Assembly (NCBI RefSeq): GCF_027497235.1
Contig: NZ_CP114902.1
Location: 5,544,001-5,608,000, forward strand
Reading direction: 5' to 3'
Origin: Micromonospora sp. WMMD1128
GTDB lineage: Bacteria; Actinomycetota; Actinomycetes; Mycobacteriales; Micromonosporaceae
DNA length: 64,000 nt
A program made the translations under genes and the position numbers. Positions 26,064-35,141 of the stretch are shown here, in pieces (position 1 is the stretch's first letter; every line of letters starts with the position of its first letter). The notes below the pieces were generated by a model, which made no database searches, was not told where the DNA came from, and saw only the letters and a program-made list of their open reading frames with translations.

Positions 26064-26765
26064 TCAACCCCAGCGAACCGGAATCTCCGTAGGAGGCTCA
26101 CCCTCACCGGCCCAGAAAATAGCGCCGGACGCGTCCACCACGACCACGCGCGGCGTCCGCGCCAGCCCCCACTCGATCGCCCCGGTGGGATCGTCCCAGG
26201 TCGGGCCCTCCTCCAGCACACCGGTCTCGGCGCCCTCGGTGTCCCCCGCCGACCGCTCCCAGTACGCCGTCCAGACCTGCTGGCCGTCCGACAGGTCGGG
26301 GTGCACGAACACGGTGCCCCGGCCCCGCCAGGCGGCCAGCCGGTCCGGCACCACGGGCACCGGGTGCTCGCCGGTCACCGCCTCGATGTCGGCCACGTCG
26401 AAGGCGTGCGGCAGCAGCTCGGCCATCCGCAGCGGGGCGCCCTTCGCCTCGACCAGGCACTCCGGCCCGCCCTGCTCCCAGAGCAGCTGCCGGCACCTGC
26501 CGCACGGCATCAGTGGCTCGCCGGTCGCGTCGACGCAGGACAGCGCCACGATCCGGCCGCCGCCGGTGGCGTGCAGCGAGGAGACCACGCCGCACTCGGC
26601 GCAGAGCACCACGCCGTACGCGGCGTTCTCCACGTTGCAGCCGACCACCACGCGGCCGTCGTCGACCAGGGCGGCGGCCCCGACCGGGAACTTCGAGTAC
26701 GGCACGTACGCGTGCCGCATCACCTCGGTGGCGGCGGCCCGCAGCCGCTCCCAGTCGATCTCCAT
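26064..26765 (-). CDS. cdd: Cytidine deaminase with C-terminal extra domain
   Basis: 233 residues, while ordinary Cdd is about 130-150. Residues 1-140 are the deaminase: CAECG (Cys55, Glu57 proton shuttle) and PCGRC (Cys88, Cys91) bind the zinc, and FPVGAAAL and GCNVENAAYG complete the fold. Residues 141-233 (VFVHPDLSDGQQVWTAYWERS, then EEGPTWDDPTGAIEWGLART, then FWAGEGEPP) look like a separate small actinobacterial protein fused on. Start ATG at 26765 with GGGAG upstream. Part of the nucleoside uptake and salvage series. Confidence 0.9.
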   Translation of the reverse strand: MEIDWERLRAAATEVMRHAYVPYSKFPVGAAALVDDGRVVVGCNVENAAYGVVLCAECGVVSSLHATGGGRIVALSCVDATGEPLMPCGRCRQLLWEQGGPECLVEAKGAPLRMAELLPHAFDVADIEAVTGEHPVPVVPDRLAAWRGRGTVFVHPDLSDGQQVWTAYWERSAGDTEGAETGVLEEGPTWDDPTGAIEWGLARTPRVVVVDASGAIFWAGEGEPPTEIPVRWG

Positions 26766-26824
26766 CACGACTCCCATTCTGCCCAATTCACGCCGATCGG
26801 TCGCGGGTGTGGTCGGAGACAACG

Positions 26825-26853
26825 GTGCCCGGCGGGTCTGTCCCGCCGGGCAC
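26825..26853 (-). terminator. Hairpin after the nucleoside permease genes
   Basis: A 12-bp perfect stem (26825-26836 with 26842-26853) and 5-base loop sit between the second permease and cdd, about 60 bases before cdd. It may separate transporter and enzyme expression. Confidence 0.65.
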
Positions 26854-26869
26854 GGTGCGTCGCGGGCGG

Positions 26870-28156
26870 TCAGCCCTTGACGTACGGCTTGCCGTCGGCG
26901 GCCGGCGCCCGGACCTTGCCGACCAGCCCGGCCACCGCCAGGATCGTCGCCAGATAGGGCAGCATCGCCAGGAACTGGTCCGGAATGCTGCTGCCGATCG
27001 CGCCCAGATAGGTGGCGAGCTGGTCGGCGAAGCCGAAGAAGAGCGCCGCGAGCAGCGCGCCGGTCGGGCTCCACCGGCCGAAGATCAGCGCGGCCAGAGC
27101 GATGAAGCCCTTGCCGCCGATCATGTTCTTGGTGAACGAGTAGAGCGCCAGCGTGTACGACGCCCCACCGACGCCGGCCACCAGACCGGCCATGATCACA
27201 TTTCGGTAGCGCAACCCGAGCACCCGCACGCCGACCGTGTCGGCGGCGGTCGGGTGCTCGCCCACCGAGCGGGTCCGCAGACCCCACCGGGTCCGGAACA
27301 GCGCCAGGTGGATGACCAGCACCAGCAGCAGGCCGAGGTAGAGGAAGATGTTGCCCCGGAACAGCGCCGGACCGAGCAGCGGGATGTCCTTCAGCAGCGG
27401 GATCTCCCAGTTGCTGAACCGGGGCGCGCTGTTGTACTTCTCCGCGTCGGTCGCCATCAACCGCTCGTAGAGGAAGCCGGTGACGCCGACCGCCAGCAGG
27501 TTGAGCACGATGCCCATGACCACCTGGTCGACCAGGTAGCGGATGGCGAACACGGCGAGCAGCAGCGAGATGAACGCGCCGCCGATCGCGGCGGCCACCA
27601 GGCCCACCCAGACGTTGCCGGAGATGCTGCCGAACAGCGCGCCGGAGAACGCGCCCATCAGCATCTGGCCCTCGATCGCCACGTTCACCACGCCGGAACG
27701 CTCACAGAGCACCCCGGCCAGCGCGCCGAAGGTCAACGGCAGCGCCAGGATGAACGTCCCGCGCACCACGTTGACAAGCGGCATGAAGTTGCGCCCCTCG
27801 GGCGCGGCGGAGACCTGCCAGCACAGGAAGCTCAGCACGAAGGCGACCAGCCCGGCGCCGAGCAGCAGCGTGAACCAGCGCTTGGGCACGCCGGCGAGGA
27901 GGGCGGCTCCGGCCGCGGCGGCGACGACCCCGAACAGGATCGCGCCGACCGTGCCGTTGATCGCCAGGGCGGCCCCGCCCTCGGTCTCGCTGAGCGTGAA
28001 GCGGGCCTGCTGGTCGGTGGCGAGCGCGCCGAACAGCACCGTCGCGAGCACGCCAAGCGCCAGCAGGACGGCGCCGGCCTTCCGGGCGCGCGTCCAGAAA
28101 CCCTCGTCGACCGCGGTGACCGCGACGTCCGGGACAGCGGTGGTGGACATGCTCAC
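26870..28156 (-). CDS. ABC nucleoside transporter permease, second subunit
   Basis: 428-residue inner-membrane permease of the NupQ/YufQ class, about ten membrane helices with a short cytoplasmic N-terminus. GVVNVAIEGQMLMGAF is the family region (ordinarily NIGIEG) and GLRTRSVGEHPTAADTVGV marks the conserved loop. It overlaps the preceding permease by 4 bases. With its partner it forms the channel of the purine/pyrimidine nucleoside importer. Confidence 0.9.
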   Translation of the reverse strand: MSMSTTAVPDVAVTAVDEGFWTRARKAGAVLLALGVLATVLFGALATDQQARFTLSETEGGAALAINGTVGAILFGVVAAAAGAALLAGVPKRWFTLLLGAGLVAFVLSFLCWQVSAAPEGRNFMPLVNVVRGTFILALPLTFGALAGVLCERSGVVNVAIEGQMLMGAFSGALFGSISGNVWVGLVAAAIGGAFISLLLAVFAIRYLVDQVVMGIVLNLLAVGVTGFLYERLMATDAEKYNSAPRFSNWEIPLLKDIPLLGPALFRGNIFLYLGLLLVLVIHLALFRTRWGLRTRSVGEHPTAADTVGVRVLGLRYRNVIMAGLVAGVGGASYTLALYSFTKNMIGGKGFIALAALIFGRWSPTGALLAALFFGFADQLATYLGAIGSSIPDQFLAMLPYLATILAVAGLVGKVRAPAADGKPYVKG

Positions 28157-29511
28157 CAGCCCTTCGCGAGGCTCGTCTGCAGCCGGGCGGCGCGGGCCGC
28201 CCGGAGCTGGAAGATCGCCTTCACCAGGGCGGGCGCGGCGATGAAGATGACGATGAGGGCCTGGAGCACGGTGACCAGCTCAAGCGAGATCCCGGAGTAC
28301 GACTGCATCCGGTTGCCGCCGGCCTGGAGCGCCCCGAACAGCAACGCCGCCAGCAACACCCCCCACGGTTTCACCCGGCCCAGCAGCGCGACCAGGATGC
28401 CGTCGAAGCCGATCTGCGCGACCACGAGCGGGGTCAGCGCGGTAGCGGTGGAACCGAGCACCATGTTCGAGCCGCCGAGGCCGGCCAGCAGACCGGCGAC
28501 GACCATCACCAGCACGTACGTCTTGGTCACGCTGATGCCCGCGGTGCGGGCCGCGTCCGGGTTGGCGCCCACCGCGCGCAGCTCGAAGCCGAGCGTGGAG
28601 CGGTTGAGCAGCCACGCGACGAACCAGGTGGCAAGCACCGCGAGCAGGATGCCGGCGTGCACCCGCAGGTTGTCGCCGAGCAGCCGGGGAAGTTGCGCGG
28701 AGGACTCGACCGGCTTGCTGATCGCGTCCGACCGGTTCGGGTTCTGCACCCCGTTCTGGACGATGATCCAGGACAGGAAGTAGACCGCCACGTAGTTGAG
28801 CATGATCGTGTTGATCACCTCGTGGGCGCCGGTGCGTGCCTTGAGGATGCCCGGTACGAAGCCCCAGAGCGCGCCGCCGAGCGCGCCGGCGATCAGCGCC
28901 ACCAGCAGGTGCACCCCGGGCGGCAGCGGCAGCGCGAAGCCGGCGACGGCGGCCAGGATGACACCGATGGTCGCCTGGCCCTGGGCGCCGATGTTGAACA
29001 GGCCGCCGCGGAAGGCGAGCGCCACCGACAGGCCGGTGAACACCAGCGGCGCGGCGTAGGTGAGCGTCTCCGAGATCGGACCCATCGCGGCGGTGAAGCC
29101 GACCGCGTCCGGGTCGAAGATCGCACCCTTGAACAGGTTCGCGTACGCCTCGCTGACCACGTTCCAACTCGCGTTCAGCGCGTCCGCCGGGCGGGCGGTG
29201 ATGTAGCCGTAGGTGGCCAGCACGTCCGGGTCGGAAACGATGATCAGCACGGCGCCGACAAGCATGGCGAGCACGACCGCGAGCACGGTGACGGTCACCG
29301 TGTTGGCGGCCCAGAGGTTGTCCAGGAAGAGCCGGCCCAGGCTGGGCCGGGCCGGCTCGGCCGGCGGCTGCTTCGTCGCGGTGGTGGTCGCCGGTTGCTC
29401 GGTGTCGCCGGACGGCGCGGTCGGCGTCGCCCGGGCTTCGGCGCGCGCCTCCTGCGACTCGGTCGCCGGCTCCTTGTCCGGGGAGCCCGACGCCGGGTTC
29501 GGGTTCGTCAT
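28153..29511 (-). CDS. ABC nucleoside transporter permease, first subunit
   Basis: 452 residues, NupP/YufP-like permease. A 70-residue Thr/Glu/Pro-rich N-terminal cytoplasmic extension precedes the helices (first at about residues 74-94). Family marks are [16 protein letters not shown] and [18 protein letters not shown]. Its ATG overlaps the stop of the ATPase gene (ATGA). It is 4-base overlapped with the second permease, so the three are co-translated. Confidence 0.91.
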   Translation of the reverse strand: MTNPNPASGSPDKEPATESQEARAEARATPTAPSGDTEQPATTTATKQPPAEPARPSLGRLFLDNLWAANTVTVTVLAVVLAMLVGAVLIIVSDPDVLATYGYITARPADALNASWNVVSEAYANLFKGAIFDPDAVGFTAAMGPISETLTYAAPLVFTGLSVALAFRGGLFNIGAQGQATIGVILAAVAGFALPLPPGVHLLVALIAGALGGALWGFVPGILKARTGAHEVINTIMLNYVAVYFLSWIIVQNGVQNPNRSDAISKPVESSAQLPRLLGDNLRVHAGILLAVLATWFVAWLLNRSTLGFELRAVGANPDAARTAGISVTKTYVLVMVVAGLLAGLGGSNMVLGSTATALTPLVVAQIGFDGILVALLGRVKPWGVLLAALLFGALQAGGNRMQSYSGISLELVTVLQALIVIFIAAPALVKAIFQLRAARAARLQTSLAKGW

Positions 29512-31157
29512 GCCTCGTCCTCGTTACTGGGGCCCTCGGGGGCCGGGGCGGCGTCGCCCGCGTTCGGGGTCGCGGCGTCGCCCGCGTTCGAGGGCGTGGC
29601 CGCGGTGTCCGGGGTGGCGGCGTCGCCCGCGTTCGGGGGCGTGGCCGCGGTGTCGGGGGTGATGCCGGCCATCAGCAGGCCGATCTCCTCGCGTGGGGTG
29701 TCCGGGCCGACGATGCCGATGACCCGGCCGCGGTACATCACCGCGATCCGGTCGGCCAGGCCGATCACCTCGTCCAGCTCGCTGGAGACCACCATGACCG
29801 CGGTGCCGGCGTCCCGCTCCCGGACCACCTGGCTGTGGATGAACTCGATCGAGCCGACGTCCACGCCGCGGGTGGGTTGGGCGGCGATGAGGAGCTTCAG
29901 CGGCCGGGACAGCTCCCGGGCCACGATCACCTTCTGCTGGTTGCCGCCGGAGAGCGTGCCCACCGACGCGTCCGCCGACGAGGTGCGGACGTCGAACTGG
30001 TCGATCCGCTCCTTCGCCGACTTCGCGATCTCGTCCGGCTTCAGCGACAGGCCCCGGCCGAACGGCGGGCGGTCGTAGATGTCAAGCACCAGGTTCTCCG
30101 CGACGGAGAACTCCTTGACCAGACCGTCGACGCTGCGGTCCTCGGGCACGTAGCCGACGCCGGCACGGAGCACCTTCTTGGTGGACCAGCCCTTCGTCGA
30201 ATCGCCGTCGAGGCGGACCGTACCGGCGAGCGTCGGGCGCAGCCCCATGATCGCCTCGATCAGCTCGGTCTGTCCGTTGCCCTGCACGCCCGCGACGCCG
30301 AGCACCTCACCGGCGTACACGGTCAGGTCGACGCCGTCGACGGCGCGTACCTGCCGGTCGTCGTCGACGACCAGGCCGGCGACCTCCAGGACCGGCCCGC
30401 CCGGCTGGGCGGGCTGCTTGTCCACGGTCAGCCGCACGTTGCGGCCGACCATCAGCGCGGCCAGCTCGTCCCGGCTGGCGCTCGGCTCGGCGGTGCCGAC
30501 CGTCCGCCCGCGCCGGATCACGGTGATCCGGTCCGCGATCGCCTTCACCTCGCCCAGCTTGTGGGTGATGAACACGATCGACTTGCCGGCGGCCTTGAGC
30601 GACCGCATGACGGTGAGCAGCTCGTCGGTCTCCTGCGGGGTGAGCACGGCCGTCGGCTCGTCGAGGATGAGCAGGTCGACGTCGCGGGTGAGCGCCTTGA
30701 CGATCTCCACCCGCTGCTGGATGCCGACCGGCAGGTCCTCGATCACCGCGTCCGGATCGACCCGGAGGTTGTACCGCTCGGAGACCTCGGCCACCTCACG
30801 CCGGGCCCGGCGGCGGTCCAGGAGGCCGGCGAAGGGCACCGTGACCCGCTCGGCGCCGAGCATCACGTTCTCGGCCACGGTGAAGACCGGCACCAGCATG
30901 AAGTGCTGGTGCACCATGCCGATCCCGGCGGCGATCGCGTCCGACGGGCCCCTCAGCTTCAGCGGCTTCCCGTCGACCAGGATCTCGCCCTCGTCCGGCT
31001 GGTAGAGCCCGTAGAGCACGTTCATCAGGGTCGACTTGCCGGCGCCGTTCTCGCCGAGCAGGGCGTGGATCTCTCCAGGCTCCACCGTGAGGTCGATGTG
31101 GTCGTTGGCGACCAGATCACCGAACCGCTTGGTGATGCCGCGCAGTTCGAGTCTCAG
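29508..31157 (-). CDS. ABC nucleoside transporter ATP-binding protein (fused twin ATPase)
   Basis: 549 residues with two ABC domains, as in nucleoside and sugar CUT2/BMP systems. The first has GENGAGKST and a typical signature region; the second uses [10 protein letters not shown]. The C-terminal ~50 residues are a repeated [14 protein letters not shown] tail, which is not part of the usual family. No ATG/GTG is well placed; the best start is a CTG at 31157 preceded by a perfect AGGAGG at a 5-base spacing, giving [17 protein letters not shown] at 31274 is the alternative but lacks a ribosome site. Confidence 0.9.
   Translation of the reverse strand: MRLELRGITKRFGDLVANDHIDLTVEPGEIHALLGENGAGKSTLMNVLYGLYQPDEGEILVDGKPLKLRGPSDAIAAGIGMVHQHFMLVPVFTVAENVMLGAERVTVPFAGLLDRRRARREVAEVSERYNLRVDPDAVIEDLPVGIQQRVEIVKALTRDVDLLILDEPTAVLTPQETDELLTVMRSLKAAGKSIVFITHKLGEVKAIADRITVIRRGRTVGTAEPSASRDELAALMVGRNVRLTVDKQPAQPGGPVLEVAGLVVDDDRQVRAVDGVDLTVYAGEVLGVAGVQGNGQTELIEAIMGLRPTLAGTVRLDGDSTKGWSTKKVLRAGVGYVPEDRSVDGLVKEFSVAENLVLDIYDRPPFGRGLSLKPDEIAKSAKERIDQFDVRTSSADASVGTLSGGNQQKVIVARELSRPLKLLIAAQPTRGVDVGSIEFIHSQVVRERDAGTAVMVVSSELDEVIGLADRIAVMYRGRVIGIVGPDTPREEIGLLMAGITPDTAATPPNAGDAATPDTAATPSNAGDAATPNAGDAAPAPEGPSNEDEA
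29551..29664 (-). repeat. 45-bp tandem repeats in the ATPase tail
   Basis: Two 45-bp units (29575-29619 and 29620-29664) plus a shorter 24-bp part-copy lie in the 3' end of the ATPase gene and encode the [18 protein letters not shown] tail. The in-frame unit length suggests length variation between strains. Confidence 0.8.
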
Positions 31158-31237
31158 CGCAACCTCCTGGAGTGCGAGCGATGGTGCCGCGTAGCGACTG
31201 CCACGCGGCCACCACGCCGGGTGGGCGATCAAGGTGA

Positions 31238-31287
31238 CCGGCCGCCCCGGGCGCGGGGTTCGGACCCCGTACACCCGGGACGGCCGG
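31238..31287 (-). terminator. Hairpin between BMP lipoprotein and ATPase genes
   Basis: An outer 7-bp stem (31238-31244 with 31281-31287) surrounds an inner 6-bp stem with a TCGG loop (31254-31269). It lies between the highly expressed binding protein and the ATPase, a usual place for partial termination that sets the protein ratio. Confidence 0.6.
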
Positions 31288-31352
31288 ATCGTGCTACCTG
31301 GCGCCCGCCGGCCCCGCTGCCGATGATCTCACCGTGGCGGGCGGCGGAGCGG

Positions 31353-32441
31353 TCACTTGGTCGGCTGGGCCTTCGAGGTGACCGTGATGGTGCCGGCGGA
31401 GATGTCCGCCTTGATCTTGTCGACCTCGGCCTTCAGGTCCGCCGGGACCTTGCTGTCGAAGTCGTGGTACGGCGCGATCGAGACGCCGGAGTTGGCCAGC
31501 GTGCCCACGAAGCCCGGGGTGGACTGGAGCTTCTCGCCACCGGCGGCCTTCAGCACGGCCTCCTTGACGGCCTCCGGGATGTTCTTGACGACCGTGGTCA
31601 GGATCGCGGAGCAGTCCGGGGTGCTCTCGCAGCCGTCGACGTCCACCCAGACGACCGAGTACTTGCCGCCGGAGGCCTTGGCCGCGGCGGTGGTGCCGAG
31701 GCCGGAGCCGCCGGCGACCGGCATGACGATGTCGGCGCCCTGGGCGACAAGCGCGTCGGAGACCTTCTTGCCCTCGTCCTGCTTGACGAAGTCGTTGGTG
31801 AAGGAACCCTTCTGGGTGGCCTTGTCCCAGCCCAGCACCTGGACGTTCTTGCTCTTGGCCTTGTTGTAGTAGGCCACGCCGTCGGCGAAACCGTCCATGA
31901 AGATGGTGACCGGCGGGATCGGCAGGCCGCCGTAGGTGCCCACCTTGCCGGTCTTGCTCATCCCGGCGGCCAGGTAGCCGGCCTGGAACGCGGCCTGCGC
32001 GGTGTCGAACTGCATCGGGTAGACGTTCGCCACGCCTGGGTTGGCGTCCACGATCCCGAACTGCTGGTTCGGGTTCGCCGCGGCGGCCTTCTTGGTGGCG
32101 TCCTGCATCAGGCCACCGACGGCCAGGATGAAGTCGCACTTCTGGTTGACGAACCCGGTCAGGTTGACCTCGTAGTCCGCCTCGGCCTTCGACTGGACGT
32201 TCTTGATCTCGATGTTGTCGTTCTCCTTCTGCGCCTCCTGAAGGCCCTTCCAGGCGGAGGTGTTGAAGGACTTGTCGTCGATACCGCCGACGTCGGTCAC
32301 CATGCAGGCGCTGTACTTCTTGCCGCCGGTGTCACCGGCGTCGTTGTTGTCGTCGGGGGCCTCACCACAAGCGGCGGCGCCCAGCACGAGGCCACCCGCC
32401 ACGAAGGCGGAGGCGATCCGCATCCCACGCACAGAGCGCAA
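31353..32441 (-). CDS. BMP-family nucleoside-binding lipoprotein
   Basis: 362 residues. Signal peptide with basic start (MRSVRGMRIASAFVAGG) and lipobox ending at Cys25 (GAAAC). The BMP-family body has ACMVTDVGGIDDKSFNTSAWKGL, TYGGLPIPPVTIFMDGFADGV and DIVMPVAGGSGLG. It captures nucleosides outside the cell for the ABC permeases. The TTG at 32441 has AAGGAG upstream; the ATG at 32423 is an alternative. It heads a long minus-strand series including the transporter, cdd and deoA. Confidence 0.93.
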   Translation of the reverse strand: MRSVRGMRIASAFVAGGLVLGAAACGEAPDDNNDAGDTGGKKYSACMVTDVGGIDDKSFNTSAWKGLQEAQKENDNIEIKNVQSKAEADYEVNLTGFVNQKCDFILAVGGLMQDATKKAAAANPNQQFGIVDANPGVANVYPMQFDTAQAAFQAGYLAAGMSKTGKVGTYGGLPIPPVTIFMDGFADGVAYYNKAKSKNVQVLGWDKATQKGSFTNDFVKQDEGKKVSDALVAQGADIVMPVAGGSGLGTTAAAKASGGKYSVVWVDVDGCESTPDCSAILTTVVKNIPEAVKEAVLKAAGGEKLQSTPGFVGTLANSGVSIAPYHDFDSKVPADLKAEVDKIKADISAGTITVTSKAQPTK

Positions 32442-32590
32442 GACGTCTCCTTCCCATTGCCGACCGCGTCGTGCGCGGTGGCAGCCCTTGCGCCGGCCTG
32501 CGGTGTGCCGCCGGCGTCCCACGTTACGGACGGGAGCGTACGCCCGCGCCCACCCACCGGCCGACAATCGTGCACGACTGTTGAGCGTCC

Positions 32591-32606
32591 GTTACCCCGG
32601 TGTAAC
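32591..32606. promoter_or_regulatory. Inverted repeat upstream of the BMP gene
   Basis: GTTAC-N6-GTAAC lies about 150 bases before the BMP start. It may be an operator for the nucleoside uptake series; no regulator is next to it. Confidence is low, as only five bases per arm are complementary. Confidence 0.35.
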
Positions 32607-32699
32607 CCTTGCGTGGGGCAGATCACTAATCGGGCTGGTAGGCGTGCGCGCACGTGTCCCGAACGTCCGCTTTCCGGGACCTTCCGGGTGCCCGGCGGC

Positions 32700-33041
32700 C
32701 TATCGCCAGAACACCGCGACCGCCGCGTTGAGCAGCGTCAACCCGATGATCGCGAGGAAGTGGCCACGGTGCACGGACTCCCGCTTACGGGAGAAGAAAA
32801 CCATGACGAAGATGAGCAGCGCGAGCACCAACTTGGTAACAAGCTTCGCCGGGGCCGGCTCGTCGCCGTCGCGCAGGGGCGCGGACAGTCCGAGACCGGT
32901 CAGGATCTGGATCACCGACCCCCACAGCATGGCCGCGTTGATCCGCAGGCGACCGGTGACGTACTGGGCGATCCCGCCGCCGAGCAGCAGCGCGAAACCG
33001 ATCAGATGGACGTAGAGAAGGATCAGTCGAAGAGCTTCCAC
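32700..33041 (-). CDS. Small integral membrane protein, function unknown
   Basis: 113 residues with four hydrophobic helices (from LRLILLYVHLIGFALLLGGG through LVLALLIFVMVFF to FLAIIGLTLLNAAVAVFW) and short charged loops. I recognise no catalytic motif. The GTG at 33041 is preferred because GAGAGG stands 9 bases upstream; the ATG at 33050 would directly touch that site. It lies upstream of the BMP gene in the same direction. Confidence 0.7.
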   Translation of the reverse strand: MEALRLILLYVHLIGFALLLGGGIAQYVTGRLRINAAMLWGSVIQILTGLGLSAPLRDGDEPAPAKLVTKLVLALLIFVMVFFSRKRESVHRGHFLAIIGLTLLNAAVAVFWR

Positions 33042-33154
33042 GCCGCCCATCCTCTCTCATCAACGACGCCGTGTAGTAGTGGGGCCGGCGAGGTGCCGTC
33101 ATACCGTGACCTCCGCCGGCACCACCTACCTCGCCGGCGCTCACACGGGCTCAG

Positions 33155-33205
33155 GTGTTAAGCGGGGGCCCCTGCTATGCAGAATGCGTTAAGCGGGGCC
33201 CCTCC
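33155..33205. repeat. Two GTTAAGCGGGG(G)CCCCT dispersed elements
   Basis: Two direct copies (from 33155 and 33186) follow the glycosidase gene. The second contains the TAA stop codon of that gene. The same motif occurs after the M56, galK and tatD genes. Confidence 0.7.
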
Positions 33206-35000
33206 TTGCACGCCAGAGCTGGAAGGTGGGGCCGTCGGCGGGGAGGGGGGCGTTCGGGTGCAGCGCGGGCGCGCCGCCGTAGATGTTGTCGGCGGCGGGC
33301 AGGCCCGGCAGATGCACCGGGACGCCGGGGGCGCGGCGGGCCAGCGCCAGCACCGTGCCGGTCGGCGCCTCCCGGAGGAAGACGAGCGTGTCCGCGTCGG
33401 CGTACACCCACCGCAGGCCGCCGTGCCGCAGCGCCGGCTCGTCGCGGCGCAGCGCCAGCAGTGACCGGTACGCCTCGAACGTGCGCCGGTCCCAGCTCTC
33501 CGGCCGGTGCCACGGCATCGGGGTACGCGACCCCTCCCCGTTCGTGCCGGTGAGCCCCAGCTCGTCACCGGCGAAGACCACGGGCGTGCCGGGCATGGTG
33601 GCGAGCAGCCCGGCGGCCACCTCCTGCCGGGCCGCGTCGCCGACCACGGTGCGGATCCGGGCCGAGTCGTGCGAGCCGAGGAGCTGCCAGGAGTGCGTGT
33701 ACGACCGCCAGGACACCAGCGACCGGTAGGCGTTCATGGTGGCCAGCACCGCGTCCGCGTCCCGCCGCCGCACCCCGCCGGGCGTGCCGAGGAAGTTCGG
33801 CACCGGATCGTCGCCGGCGCGCAGCCAGGACCACACCGGGTCGGTGAAGCCGACGTAGTTCATGGTCCCGTGCCAGCCGTCGCGGTCCAGGTCACCGGTG
33901 TGGTCGTGGCCGTGCTCGGCGAGCAGCAGCGCGTCCGGCCGGGTCTGCGCGACCACCTCGCGGAGCAGCCGCGCCACCTCGTGGGTGTACGCGTCCGCGC
34001 CCCGCCGGCCGGTCATGTTCGCCACGTCCACCCGCCAGCCGTCCAGCCCGTACGGCGGGCGCAGCCAGCGGCGCAGAAGCGAGTCCTCGGCGGTGGCGAA
34101 GCGGTGGCGCAGCTCCGCGCTGCCCCAGTTGAGCTTCGGCAGCGACGTGACCCCGTTCCACGACTCGTAGTCGGAGCCGGGGAGGTCGAAGTAGTACAGC
34201 TCCCGTTCCGGCGCGTGCACGTCGGAGACGGCGTCGGTGAACCACGTGTGGGCGTCGCCGGTGTGGTTGCTGGTGATGTCGCCGACCAGCCGCCAGCCCC
34301 GGGCGCGTACCGCGTCGGCGAGCCGGACCAGCGCCGCGTCGCCGCCGAGCAGCGGGTCGACGGTGTCGAAGCTTGATGCGTCGTACCTGTGGTTGGAACG
34401 GGCCGGGAAGATCGGCGTGAGGTAGACCGTGTTGACGCCGAGGCGCTCCAGGTGGTCCAGGCGCTCGGTGATCCCGTCGAGGTCGCCGCCGTAGAACTGG
34501 CGGGACGTCTCCGGGCCGCGCCCGATGACCGGCGTGTCCCAGTCGCACGGAATGGCCCAGTCCGGCGCGGGGCGGCCGTCCGCGGCGGCGGAGCGGGCGA
34601 ACCGGTCCGGGAAGATCTGGTAGATCACCGCGTCCCGGGCCCAGGCCGGCGGCGGCGCGTGGCTGACCAGCTTGAAGTCGCCGTGGTCCGGCACGTCGTG
34701 GCCGGCCGTGCCGGCCGCGTTCAGCCAGCGGGCGCCGGCGGCGCCGTCGAGCAGGAAGCGGTAGTTGCTGACCGGGTTGCGGACCTCGACCTCGGCCCGC
34801 CACCACACGTCGCCGCCGGCGGTGCGGTCGACCACCGCCGCGGCGAAGCGCGGCTCGCCGTCGCCGGTGGTGCGCAGGTACACCTGATCGACGCCGGCGC
34901 CGACGGGCACCCGGACGAACACGGGGACGGTCTGCCCGAGCGCGGGCTCCTGCTCCGGCACGTAGGTGGCGGATCCGTCGTGGTGCGGCTGGAGGGACAT
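33189..35000 (-). CDS. GH13 alpha-amylase-type enzyme (maltodextrin/neopullulanase-like)
   Basis: 603 residues, no signal peptide, so cytoplasmic. An N-terminal beta-domain (about 1-125) precedes the (beta/alpha)8 barrel (VIYQIFPDRFARS). The catalytic residues are visible in GWRVDVAN (nucleophile Asp), LLAEHGHD (acid/base Glu) and GSHDSAR (third Asp). It would cut imported maltodextrins for the Mal transporter next to it. The last residues (RARRGPA) and the TAA stop are encoded by the downstream dispersed repeat, so the C-terminus may have been rewritten by that element. Starts ATG. Confidence 0.9.
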   Translation of the reverse strand: MSLQPHHDGSATYVPEQEPALGQTVPVFVRVPVGAGVDQVYLRTTGDGEPRFAAAVVDRTAGGDVWWRAEVEVRNPVSNYRFLLDGAAGARWLNAAGTAGHDVPDHGDFKLVSHAPPPAWARDAVIYQIFPDRFARSAAADGRPAPDWAIPCDWDTPVIGRGPETSRQFYGGDLDGITERLDHLERLGVNTVYLTPIFPARSNHRYDASSFDTVDPLLGGDAALVRLADAVRARGWRLVGDITSNHTGDAHTWFTDAVSDVHAPERELYYFDLPGSDYESWNGVTSLPKLNWGSAELRHRFATAEDSLLRRWLRPPYGLDGWRVDVANMTGRRGADAYTHEVARLLREVVAQTRPDALLLAEHGHDHTGDLDRDGWHGTMNYVGFTDPVWSWLRAGDDPVPNFLGTPGGVRRRDADAVLATMNAYRSLVSWRSYTHSWQLLGSHDSARIRTVVGDAARQEVAAGLLATMPGTPVVFAGDELGLTGTNGEGSRTPMPWHRPESWDRRTFEAYRSLLALRRDEPALRHGGLRWVYADADTLVFLREAPTGTVLALARRAPGVPVHLPGLPAADNIYGGAPALHPNAPLPADGPTFQLWRARRGPA

Positions 35001-35044
35001 GGTGCGGCCTTTCGCGTCGTACCGACAGGGAGTGGGGCGGGCAC

Positions 35045-35075
35045 CCGCCGCGGTCGGTTCACCCGACCGCGGCGG
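35045..35075 (-). terminator. Terminator-type hairpin between malG and the GH13 gene
   Basis: A 13-bp perfect stem (35045-35057 with 35063-35075) and 5-base loop follow malG on the minus strand. It could end or weaken malEFG transcription before the glycosidase. Confidence 0.75.
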
Positions 35076-35141
35076 TCCGCCCGAGAACCGCTCCGGTGTA
35101 CGCCGACACGACGCCCTTGCCGCAGCGTGAGCCGAGGAGGC

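Noticed and set aside
33189..35000. Secreted alpha-amylase
   Set aside because: There is no signal peptide, and the neighbouring maltodextrin importer fits an intracellular enzyme.
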